Source: Flavobacteriaceae bacterium (lineage in GTDB: Bacteria; Bacteroidota; Bacteroidia; Flavobacteriales; Flavobacteriaceae). From it: a stretch of DNA of 6,445 bases. Every line of letters starts with the position of its first letter. Position 1 is the first letter of the stretch. The position numbers and the translations under genes are program-made. This document shows, piece by piece, positions 1 to 5,357 of this stretch. The DNA is taken from assembly GCA_020435885.1 (NCBI GenBank), contig JAGQYU010000010.1, positions 1 through 6,445 of the forward strand. The letters run 5' to 3'. Below the pieces are notes generated by a model that made no database searches, was not told the origin of the DNA, and saw only the letters and a list, made by a program, of their open reading frames with translations.

Positions 1-2
1 CG

Positions 3-776
3 GAAAAAGAAGCTTGGTTTCTAAGCCCCTTGCGGTCAGAAACCCAAGCCTCTTTTAAAGTTTCTAAAACTAAAAATCGTTGGTATGATCATGGAACCGG
101 AATAGGTGGTAATGTTATTGATCTGGTTATTCAACTTATGAAATGTACCGTTAAAGAAGCCCTGAGTTTTTTAAATAATGATTTGTCTTCTTTTTCTTTT
201 CACCAGCAGCGAATTTCAGTGTCCATCGAAAATGAAACACTAACCATCAGGAGAATAAAAGACATCAGCCCCCCAGCATTACTAAAATACTTAGAACAAA
301 GAAAGATTCCGGTAACCAAAGCAAGAACCTATTGTAAAGAAGTTTGGTTTCAAAGAAAGGGCAAAACCTACTTTGCCATTGGCTTACAAAATGAGCAAGG
401 AGGTTGGGAACTACGAAATGAATTCTTTAAAGCCTCCGGTAGTCCCAAAACATATACTTATATCCAAAATAACAAAACTCAACTAATCATACTCGAAGGA
501 ATGTTCGATTTATTGTCACTAGCAACAGTTGAAAGTCAGTTGGTCCAAAACTCGGATATAATTATACTCAACTCCCTGGCTTTTATCAATCAAATAGGGC
601 TTCAGATTTCTAACTATAAAAGAATCATTTTGATGTTGGATAATGACCCATCAGGAAAAAAAGCAACTCAACAACTTCTCAAACAATTTCCACAAGCGAT
701 TGACCAAAGTTTTACCTATAAAAACTATAAAGATCTGAATGAAAAGTTAATGCATGAAAAAAGAGCAATTACATAG
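3..776 (+). CDS. Primase-like Toprim protein of a mobile element, 5' partial
   Basis: The reading frame is open to the left edge, and the residues before the TTG at 30 (EKEAWFLSPL) continue a conserved block, so the gene starts outside the window. The block at 15-125 (WFLSPLRSE...ASFKV...WYDHG...GGNVIDL) matches the CHC2 zinc-finger-like primase N-terminus of Bacteroidota mobile elements, but no Cys cluster is visible, so the fold probably lacks zinc. A Toprim domain follows: the acidic residue of ILEGMFD is at 495-497, and the DxD of LDNDPSGKKA is at 639-647. Toprim and primase folds synthesize or nick nucleic acid with metal ions. In these elements such proteins probably prime replication of transferred DNA, which is inference here. 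The 3' end overlaps the mobC-like gene by 23 nt, suggesting translational coupling. It is shorter than housekeeping DnaG and lacks a helicase-binding domain. Confidence 0.85.
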   Translation, partial: EKEAWFLSPLRSETQASFKVSKTKNRWYDHGTGIGGNVIDLVIQLMKCTVKEALSFLNNDLSSFSFHQQRISVSIENETLTIRRIKDISPPALLKYLEQRKIPVTKARTYCKEVWFQRKGKTYFAIGLQNEQGGWELRNEFFKASGSPKTYTYIQNNKTQLIILEGMFDLLSLATVESQLVQNSDIIILNSLAFINQIGLQISNYKRIILMLDNDPSGKKATQQLLKQFPQAIDQSFTYKNYKDLNEKLMHEKRAIT

Positions 777-1281
777 TGATGATGAATTTGAAAGGGATGA
801 TTTTACTCTTATAGAAAAACGATTCCTATCTCTAAATATTCCAACGGATAAGGATACTATTGAACTGGATTTGGTATCAGCTTCTGAGGAAGAATGGAAC
901 GTTTTGGATAGGAATTCGAGATGTGTGTCTGTGGACACAATCTCGCCTGCTCCCGAAGGTCGCAGGAGAAAAAAGTCTTTTAGGGGAAAGAGTGAATTAA
1001 TAAAATTCAGATGTTCCATTTATGAAAAGAAACTCTTAAAAATAAAGGCCAAAAAGTCCGGGTTAACATTGAGCGAATATTGCAGGATGGCTACCAATGA
1101 ACAACGGATTGTAGAACGGTTGTCTGATGAACATATTGACCTGTACAAAATCCTGATCAAGTATCATAATAATTTTAAGGCTATTGGCAACATGTTTAAA
1201 AAACGAAATCCCAAACTAACAGAGACAGTTTATCAATTGGCTAATGAGTTTAAAGAAATACTAAAAGACTTTAAAAAATGA
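754..1281 (+). CDS. mobC: MobC-type relaxosome accessory protein
   Basis: A 175-residue basic protein whose C-terminal part resembles Bacteroidota MobC plasmid mobilization proteins. Residues about 81-112 (ELIKFRCSIYEKKLL...KKSGLTLSEYCRM) have the strand-helix-helix pattern of a ribbon-helix-helix DNA-binding fold. Residues 120-175 form a helical tail with the family-like stretch YHNNFKAIGNMFK. Such proteins bind near oriT and help the relaxase open and nick the DNA. Residues 1-70 are an acidic, low-homology extension (DDEFERDD, SASEEEW) ending in the basic run RRRKK, which I do not recognise. The ATG at 754 lies inside the end of the primase gene, and the TGA stop overlaps the relaxase start by 4 nt (ATGA at 1278-1281), so the two mob genes are very likely co-translated. 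The family call is firm; the exact start is less so, because the N-terminus is not conserved. Confidence 0.8.
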   Translation: MKKEQLHSDDEFERDDFTLIEKRFLSLNIPTDKDTIELDLVSASEEEWNVLDRNSRCVSVDTISPAPEGRRRKKSFRGKSELIKFRCSIYEKKLLKIKAKKSGLTLSEYCRMATNEQRIVERLSDEHIDLYKILIKYHNNFKAIGNMFKKRNPKLTETVYQLANEFKEILKDFKK

Positions 1282-2135
1282 TAGGCAAAGGGAAAAGTAT
1301 AGCACATACCAGTGCTTCCATGAACTATGGATGGAACCAGGAGAAAGATGCAGAAGTCGTTTTAAAGGAACATCTCTATGGAAATACACCTAATGAGATC
1401 ACCCAGGAGTTTAAGCTACTCCAAGACCTAAACCATAACTGTACTAAGAATACCTTGTCTTTTATAATAAGCCCCACTATTGATGATGGGAAAGTTTTGA
1501 ACTCAAAAGAACTTACTAAAATCACAAAAGAGTTTATAAAACAACTGAACCTACAAGACCGACAGGCCATTGCTTTTGTACATAAGGACAAAGAGCATAA
1601 ACACATTCATTTATATGTCAACAGGATTGATTTTAAAGGCCAAGCCTATAATGACAGCTTTATAGGAAAAAGAAGCCAACAGGCAGCTGAAAAGGTGGCA
1701 GAACGATTGCACCTAACTACCGTAAAGCAAATACAATTTGAAAAGGATTTTCAACAAAGGGAAATCCGGCAAGAAATTAAAAGAAGGCATGACCTGGTCA
1801 TCAAACAATTTGAACCCAAAAACTTTGATGATTACATCAAAGCAATGGCAGCGAATAAAGTAAAGGTTATTCCTTCGATCAACAAACAAGATAAACTACA
1901 GGGCTTTCGTTTTGAATTTCAGGGACACAACTTAAAAGGTAGTTCAGTACATAGAAACATGTCCTTGGCTAACATAGGCAAGGAAATCAATAAAAACTCC
2001 TACACTCCATTAATTCAAGCTAAAGCAAATACAGTTAGTCTATTAGGAACACCCGTAGAACTTTCTACGAAGATGGCACTCAAAATTGCCAAGACAGTTA
2101 TCAAAAGGACAATTGATAATGGTATTGGCTGGTAA
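1278..2135 (+). CDS. Relaxase / mobilization nuclease (MOBP-like)
   Basis: A 285-residue relaxase that would nick one strand at oriT, stay covalently attached to the 5' end and lead DNA into a recipient. The metal-binding histidine cluster is plain: H102-K-D-K-E-H107-K-H109-I-H111, followed by LYVNRID, as in the relaxase/mobilization nuclease family (Pfam PF03432). The N-terminus MIGKGKSIAHTSASMNYGW is typical of Bacteroidota members, and Tyr17 is my candidate for the nicking tyrosine (inference). Residues 113-150 (QAYNDSFIGKRSQQAAEKVAE) resemble the family's region after the His motif. The C-terminal part is basic, and no helicase or primase fusion is present, so the protein depends on a conjugation system supplied elsewhere. 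It overlaps mobC by 4 nt and lies 18 nt before the coiled-coil gene. No frameshift or missing motif was seen, so it looks functional. Confidence 0.9.
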   Translation: MIGKGKSIAHTSASMNYGWNQEKDAEVVLKEHLYGNTPNEITQEFKLLQDLNHNCTKNTLSFIISPTIDDGKVLNSKELTKITKEFIKQLNLQDRQAIAFVHKDKEHKHIHLYVNRIDFKGQAYNDSFIGKRSQQAAEKVAERLHLTTVKQIQFEKDFQQREIRQEIKRRHDLVIKQFEPKNFDDYIKAMAANKVKVIPSINKQDKLQGFRFEFQGHNLKGSSVHRNMSLANIGKEINKNSYTPLIQAKANTVSLLGTPVELSTKMALKIAKTVIKRTIDNGIGW

Positions 2136-2153
2136 TCATTTAATAACTACAAC

Positions 2154-2483
2154 ATGGGAAAAATTGAAGAAATCACCGAATTATTGACAAATGAACTCAA
2201 TGCATTTAAAGAAGATGTTGAGAAACTGGAACAACTCAATGAGAAGCTACAAGCCACTAAACTTAAAATAGATGTTAAGGAGCTAAGATCTTTGCTCCAT
2301 GAGCATGAAAGAAAAATAGACAGAACATTGGATTCTCAGCAACGAATATTTAACCGCTTTGAGGGACTGCTTAAAAATGCAAAAATATATCCTACGTGGG
2401 CGGTGATTGTTTTTATTGTTACTTTAATAATAGGTATTTTGTCATTCACTTATATTCTTTTTAACCATATTCGAATACATTAG
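2154..2483 (+). CDS. Small coiled-coil protein with one C-terminal membrane helix
   Basis: A 109-residue protein. Residues 3-75 are charged with heptad-like hydrophobic spacing (LLTNELNAFKEDVEKLEQLNEKL), so a long coiled coil is likely. Residues about 82-103 (WAVIVFIVTLIIGILSFTYILF) form one strong membrane helix, followed by a short basic/histidine tail (NHIRIH). There is no signal peptide, so it should be tail-anchored in the inner membrane with the coiled coil in the cytoplasm. It begins 18 nt after the relaxase stop and is the last gene of the mobilization operon. I recall similar small proteins following relaxase genes in other flavobacterial elements, but I cannot confirm a family name. 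A role in tethering the relaxosome to the membrane or to a coupling protein is inference from position and topology. The ORF is confident; the function is not. Confidence 0.75.
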   Translation: MGKIEEITELLTNELNAFKEDVEKLEQLNEKLQATKLKIDVKELRSLLHEHERKIDRTLDSQQRIFNRFEGLLKNAKIYPTWAVIVFIVTLIIGILSFTYILFNHIRIH

Positions 2484-2631
2484 ACAATTTTACTATCTAT
2501 ATAAATATAGTTGAATAATAAAATCAATATTGTTTAAATTATTAAATTAGCAAGATGGCAGTAGTAAGTAATAATTTCAGCCCATTAAGTATACTGCACC
2601 TCATATTAAACTACTTTGAATATATTAAAAA
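2484..2631. other. A+T-rich spacer between mob operon and cargo genes
   Basis: This 148-bp spacer separates the mobilization operon from the cargo. It contains the perfect palindrome CTATAT-AA-ATATAG near 2497-2510, the palindrome AGTATACT at 2588-2595, and a weak promoter-like TACTTTG at 2612-2618, one base short of the Bacteroidota TAnnTTTG element. A 26-codon open frame (ATG at 2555, TGA at 2633-2635) ends over the start codon of the lipoprotein gene. None of these is strong enough to call as a promoter, terminator or oriT. Confidence 0.4.
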
Positions 2632-3357
2632 ATGAAAGTCTTATTTTATACAATCCTCTTAAGTGTTTTAATTTTTAATACAGGTTGTAATAAAGATAAA
2701 AAATTCTCAGAAATTAAGGTAGGGATGACATATGACGAAGTTGAAAAAATTTTAGAAAAACCCATATCAATTACACGAGGAGCTAATGAGTTAAATTCTG
2801 ATTTAGATGATGTGCCGATTGAAACATTAAAAAAGTTAATTATAGAATCAACTGAAGGGGAGATAGATTCAGCCAGGTGGCTTTTACCTCAAAAAGTAAA
2901 AACAGTTGGTAATCTTATTTATGTGACATGGGTTTATAACGAATCTAAAAAAGACACTTTTTATGTTCTTAGAAATACTTTTAAAAAAGTTAAAGATACA
3001 GTAATAACAAAGGTCCCAGTATACTATTTAGGGAATAGAAAAGTTTCAAAATCTGAATTTGATAAATCTGATGGTTATGAATATAGGCTTCATGATAATA
3101 GGGTCGTTGATAAATCGGTATACGAACCATATTATGTTTCTGGAGTATATAAACTTCCCCCACCCAAAAAAATTAACAAAAGAATTGAATATAAAATTAA
3201 TACCAATTTGATAAGTAAAAAAGTTAAAGATTCTACTGAAAAGGAATATTATGTGGTTGATTCTAAATATTGTGTAATTTTTGATGCATCAAGTGGTCGG
3301 GTTACTAATATTGGATATTTCCCTTTTAATGTTACTCAAATTACTCAAGGTATTTGA
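2632..3357 (+). CDS. Predicted lipoprotein with BamE/SmpA-like motif
   Basis: A 241-residue exported protein. Residues 1-18 form a short hydrophobic signal peptide ending in NTG, and Cys19 is the likely lipidated residue (lipobox IFNTGC), so it should be anchored in an outer or inner membrane. Residues 25-44 read FSEIKVGMTYDEVEKILEKP, which closely follows the 'I..GMT..eV..iLG.P' signature of SmpA/OmlA/BamE-type domains. BamE itself is a small lipoprotein of the outer-membrane protein assembly machine. This protein is about twice that length, and the match covers only the first motif, so membership in that machine is not implied. The rest, rich in Lys, Tyr and Val, is unrecognised. The gene follows a 148-bp A+T-rich spacer and precedes the HhH-GPD-like gene by 26 nt, so they may be co-transcribed. 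Its base composition is visibly more A+T-rich than the mob genes, which suits separately acquired cargo. Confidence 0.75.
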   Translation: MKVLFYTILLSVLIFNTGCNKDKKFSEIKVGMTYDEVEKILEKPISITRGANELNSDLDDVPIETLKKLIIESTEGEIDSARWLLPQKVKTVGNLIYVTWVYNESKKDTFYVLRNTFKKVKDTVITKVPVYYLGNRKVSKSEFDKSDGYEYRLHDNRVVDKSVYEPYYVSGVYKLPPPKKINKRIEYKINTNLISKKVKDSTEKEYYVVDSKYCVIFDASSGRVTNIGYFPFNVTQITQGI

Positions 3358-3383
3358 AAGATGTTAAATTGGCCTACTAAACT

Positions 3384-4211
3384 ATGAAAAAGTCAAAACT
3401 ATCTGTGCAAATTGATTTAAGTAAGATTAATAATATTCGTTCTGAACTAAAAAACAGACAGGAAAAATTAATAAAATTTGCCTATGATCAAAACCTTCAA
3501 ATGGATGATTTAGATAGAGAGAATATTATAGATTTTTTTGAAAATGGCAATATTCCAAAACGACCTGAAGGTATTCCTAATTTAATGAAATCATTTCTCA
3601 CTTGTTGCTTTTCATATGCTCCATTAAGAAAATATCTCACTTCTATAGAAAGGAAAATTCCCACACCAGATAGACTTCCTAATTGCTTAGCAGAAATCTA
3701 TTCTGAAGAGAAATTTCTAATACATGATAATTGGACACCCAATAGATTGCATGATATAGCAAATAATATACAAAAAAAAGAGAGGTACAATCTTGAATCT
3801 AAAAAATTTAAAAACAGAATGATTTCTGTTATTTTAAGTGGTACCCAAGTGATAGAAGGACATCTTAAAAATGGTTTAGACAAATTTTATATAGAACTAA
3901 ATGCTTTAAATAGAAGCTCTTCAGAAGTAATGTGGAATTATGTTTTAGAATTTCAAAAACATATTTACAATGTTGGTCCTGCCTTGATATGTGATTTTTT
4001 AAAAGATATTGGGTGTGATCGCTTTGTAAAAGTTGATCATCATTTTAAAAGAGAATTCCCTTATCTACTTGGTTTAGATGACTGCAAAAAACTCAGTTCT
4101 AAAGAACATTTTATTCTATCACAAAAGATATCAGATAGCCTTAATTTGAGCCCTTTTCATTTAGATCACCTTTTGTATCAATGGGGACGTTATAAAAAAT
4201 ATGATAGATAA
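3384..4211 (+). CDS. HhH-GPD-fold protein, possible DNA glycosylase-like cargo
   Basis: A 275-residue protein with a C-terminal helix-hairpin-helix/GPD-like domain at about 180-265. The hairpin reads N196-V-G-P-A200-L-I, and the loop reads KVD218HHFKREF. In endonuclease III the catalytic Lys120 (GVGRK) and Asp138 (VDTH) are 18 residues apart. Here Ala200 and Asp218 are also 18 apart, so the fold alignment is good and the essential Asp is kept while the lyase Lys is replaced. That predicts, at most, monofunctional base-removal activity, as in glycosylases lacking this Lys. The C-terminal LNLSPFHLDHLLYQWGRYKK resembles the final helix of uncharacterised HhH-GPD proteins ('TPYxVDKLFWLIG'). No iron-sulphur Cys cluster is seen. 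Residues 1-170 are unrecognised helical sequence with a basic start. The gene sits between the lipoprotein and ParD genes as A+T-rich cargo; its real substrate is unknown. Confidence 0.65.
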   Translation: MKKSKLSVQIDLSKINNIRSELKNRQEKLIKFAYDQNLQMDDLDRENIIDFFENGNIPKRPEGIPNLMKSFLTCCFSYAPLRKYLTSIERKIPTPDRLPNCLAEIYSEEKFLIHDNWTPNRLHDIANNIQKKERYNLESKKFKNRMISVILSGTQVIEGHLKNGLDKFYIELNALNRSSSEVMWNYVLEFQKHIYNVGPALICDFLKDIGCDRFVKVDHHFKREFPYLLGLDDCKKLSSKEHFILSQKISDSLNLSPFHLDHLLYQWGRYKKYDR

Positions 4212-4252
4212 TTGAGTACATAATACTTACTAACATATTAAAGCAAATTAAG

Positions 4253-4483
4253 ATGAATATTAATCTTACAAAAAAACAGGAAGAATATATTGTCGATCTA
4301 GTGGAATCAGACGAATACGATAATAAAAGTGAGGTTATTAGAGTTGCACTTAGATTACACCAAATTTATAGAGATAAGGGTATCGCTGACTTAAGGGTGG
4401 AAATAGAGAAAGGCATAAATAGTGGCATCAGTAAGCGGTCTGTAGGGGATATTCTAGTGACAAAAAACAAATCAAAAAAATAA
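4253..4483 (+). CDS. parD: ParD-like ribbon-helix-helix antitoxin
   Basis: A 76-residue protein of the ParD (CC2985-like) antitoxin type. Residues 1-32 (MNINLTKKQEEYIVDLVESDEYDNKSEVIRVALR) form the N-terminal strand and two helices of a ribbon-helix-helix DNA-binding dimer. Residues 33-60 (LHQIYRDKGIADLRVEIEKGINSG) are the family's C-terminal toxin-binding region, including the usual 'L+.EI..G...G' run. The length is normal, and the gene appears intact. The ATG at 4253 has no competing upstream start. Intact loci carry parE immediately after parD, often overlapping; here no intact toxin gene follows, only the probable remnant described separately. The final residues VTKNKSKK look out of family and may be the start of the former parE brought into frame. 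The protein may now be an orphan antitoxin, a cross-regulator or an anti-addiction factor (inference). Confidence 0.8.
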   Translation: MNINLTKKQEEYIVDLVESDEYDNKSEVIRVALRLHQIYRDKGIADLRVEIEKGINSGISKRSVGDILVTKNKSKK

Positions 4484-4660
4484 TCTTTGTACCATTCAAA
4501 TTAATAATAATTGTAAAAGTATAGCTCAGTATTATTGCGAGAAAGTTGGTAAATTTTGTTTCAAATTCAGAATTCCTACTAAAATATTTGATGAAAAGAC
4601 AGGAAATCAGAAAAAATTGTCTAGAGTTATACCCCAAATATGGTTAATATTTCTTTTAAT
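4457..4660 (+). pseudogene. Probable decayed parE toxin remnant
   Basis: The DNA after parD carries scattered ParE-like fragments in shifting frames. GTG at 4457 gives VTKNKSKK, like the usual ParE start M-T-K-Y-K-(L/I)-S-K-K. The frame containing position 4482 gives NNLCTI, like the 'DLxxIW' segment, then KSIAQYYCEKVGKFCFKFRIP and KIFDE. There the two Tyr (4530-4535) and the Pro (4575-4577) are 15 residues apart, as in ParE 'QAxxYY...ENPxxGKxYDEI'. Another frame gives EIRKNCLELYP from 4603. I infer at least two frameshifts and small deletions. The alignment crosses frames by eye, so chance similarity is possible. If real, the toxin is dead while its antitoxin survives. Confidence 0.45.
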
Positions 4661-4680
4661 GAAGAATAACTTCATTTTTA
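4658..4680 (+). terminator. Weak hairpin with T-rich tail
   Basis: AATGAAG (4658-4664) and CTTCATT (4670-4676) form a 7-bp stem with a 5-nt AATAA loop, followed by TTTTATTT. The stem is A/T-rich, so it would be a weak intrinsic terminator for the parD transcript, or a spacer before the hip control region. Confidence 0.35.
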
Positions 4681-4682
4681 TT

Positions 4683-4702
4683 TAGTGTAATAAATAGCAC
4701 TA
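4683..4702. promoter_or_regulatory. Putative HipB operator O1
   Basis: An inverted repeat, AGTGT at 4684-4688, eight spacer bases, then GCACT at 4697-4701, flanked by T and A that also pair. The 5-N8-5 geometry equals the known E. coli hipBA operator form TATCC-N8-GGATA, although the half-site sequence differs. It lies about 115 bp before hipB. Confidence 0.55.
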
Positions 4703-4744
4703 TCTAATTGTTTTAAGATGACTATTAACAATAAAGAATATATA

Positions 4745-4764
4745 TAGTGCAATAAAAAGCACTT
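4745..4764. promoter_or_regulatory. Putative HipB operator O2
   Basis: A perfect inverted repeat, AGTGC (4746-4750), N8 (AATAAAAA), GCACT (4759-4763), with the same half-sites and spacing as O1. Its centre is 62 bp from that of O1, nearly six helical turns, so two bound dimers would face the same side. It lies just upstream of the predicted promoter of hipB. Confidence 0.6.
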
Positions 4765-4791
4765 TTATGCTTTAATATTAAAAAATATATT

Positions 4792-4799
4792 TAATTTTG
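4792..4799 (+). promoter_or_regulatory. Predicted Bacteroidota promoter -7 element of hipBST
   Basis: TAATTTTG at 4792-4799 exactly fits the Bacteroidota primary sigma consensus TAnnTTTG. Transcription would start near 4806, leaving a leader of about ten bases before the hipB ATG. A clear TTTG at -33 is absent, though CTTTA-like sequence lies in the right area. The core sits between O2 and the degenerate O3, which is consistent with repression by HipB. Confidence 0.5.
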
Positions 4800-4806
4800 T
4801 CTTAAA

Positions 4807-4823
4807 AGAGCATATAATGCACT
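4807..4823. promoter_or_regulatory. Degenerate third operator-like site over the hipB start
   Basis: AGAGC at 4807-4811 and GCACT at 4819-4823, separated by seven bases, resemble the O1/O2 half-sites with one mismatch and one base less spacing. The right half, GCACTTT, equals that of O2 and covers the hipB start. Its centre (about 4815) is again about 61 bp from O2. It also includes the perfect GCAT-ATA-ATGC palindrome. Confidence 0.35.
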
Positions 4824-5035
4824 TTGATGATTTAATAAAAACAATTAAGGAACGAAGGGAATCACTAAATGTTACTCAGGAAATGTTAGCAGAAATTTCC
4901 GGAGTCGGTCTTAGAACCCTTAAGGCTTTTGAAAGTGGTAAAGGCAACCCTACAGCGGAAACTCTAAATAAGATAGGGAATGCATTAGGACTGGAACTTA
5001 CATTTCAAATTAAAAAAAGGGAAACTGATCAATGA
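4817..5035 (+). CDS. hipB: HipB-like HTH autorepressor of the hip operon
   Basis: A 72-residue XRE/Cro-type protein that is nearly all DNA-binding domain. Helix 2 is T20-QEMLAEISG, and the recognition helix region is V30-GLRTLKAFESGKGNPT, followed by the usual 'LNKIGNALGL' closing helix. The family binds operators as a dimer, represses its own operon and, in HipBA systems, also holds the kinase. The start is the ATG at 4817, close behind the predicted promoter and inside a possible operator half-site. The last four bases, ATGA (5032-5035), overlap the next gene, so hipB and hipS are translationally coupled. It lacks the long C-terminal tail of E. coli HipB, ending in IKKRETDQ. Matching inverted repeats upstream support autoregulation, which is inference from the sites. 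The identification rests on the HTH fold plus the hipS-hipT context. Confidence 0.85.
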   Translation: MHFDDLIKTIKERRESLNVTQEMLAEISGVGLRTLKAFESGKGNPTAETLNKIGNALGLELTFQIKKRETDQ

Positions 5036-5352
5036 GACAGGCAGAGGTATTATATAAAAAGGAATTAGCCGGAATATTAACACAGCTAGATGATGGAAAT
5101 TTTGTTTTTCGGTATCATGACCTTTGGTTTAATGATTCTAATAAGCCTGCCATTAGTCTTACTTTATCAAAACAACAACAAGAATATAAATCAGAATTTT
5201 TATTTCCATTTTTCTACAATATGTTACCTGAAGGATCAAACAAGCAAATGGTTTGTTTTGAACTTAGAATAGACCCAAAAGATCATTTCGGTTTATTACT
5301 TGCAACAGCAAAATTTGATTCAATCGGTGCCATCCAAATACAAAAGATATAG
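5032..5352 (+). CDS. hipS: HipS-like protein (detached HipA N-subdomain 1)
   Basis: A 106-residue protein corresponding to the 'couple_hipA' N-terminal subdomain that is fused to the kinase in classical HipA. Recognisable blocks are AEVLYKKELAGILTQ (4-18), AISLTL (40-45), LFPFFYNMLPEG (57-68), LRIDPKDHFGLLLA (78-91) and IGAIQI (98-103). In the three-gene HipBST system of E. coli O127 the free HipS acts as the antitoxin of HipT, and a similar role is inferred here. The residue after PEG, tryptophan in many split relatives, is Ser69. The gene overlaps hipB by 4 nt and ends 5 nt before hipT in a different frame. The break falls exactly at the subdomain boundary, and 106 plus 327 residues approximate the size of one-piece HipA (440), so this is a genuine split and not a damaged gene. 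High confidence in family, moderate in antitoxin role. Confidence 0.85.
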   Translation: MRQAEVLYKKELAGILTQLDDGNFVFRYHDLWFNDSNKPAISLTLSKQQQEYKSEFLFPFFYNMLPEGSNKQMVCFELRIDPKDHFGLLLATAKFDSIGAIQIQKI

Positions 5353-5357
5353 ATTAA

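Noticed and set aside
30..32. TTG as the start codon of the primase-like gene
   Set aside because: The frame stays open to the left edge, and the upstream residues WFLSPL belong to the conserved block, so the true start lies outside the window.
747..1019. Minus-strand open frame opposite mobC
   Set aside because: It lies wholly within the mob operon on the opposite strand and has Ser-rich shadow-like composition with no recognisable domain.
1376..1606. Minus-strand open frame opposite the relaxase
   Set aside because: It is antisense to the conserved relaxase region, including the His motif; Cys/Ser-rich shadow sequence.
2558..2597. Inverted repeat GCAGTA ... TACTGC as an oriT hairpin
   Set aside because: Only 6 bp of stem with a 28-nt loop and no nick-site motif that I recognise; oriT probably lies outside the window.
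3361..3387. 8-codon frame ending over the start of the HhH-GPD-like gene
   Set aside because: Too short, and the ATGA overlap arises automatically for genes beginning ATGA.
3698..3883. Minus-strand open frame opposite the HhH-GPD-like gene
   Set aside because: Short, no domain, and fully inside a better supported gene.
4428..4637. Minus-strand open frame across the end of parD and the following spacer
   Set aside because: No recognisable domain; its hydrophobic look comes from A+T-rich DNA, and the plus-strand parE remnant explains the region better.
5090..5272. Second plus-strand frame inside hipS
   Set aside because: It overlaps the clearly conserved HipS frame and has no domain.
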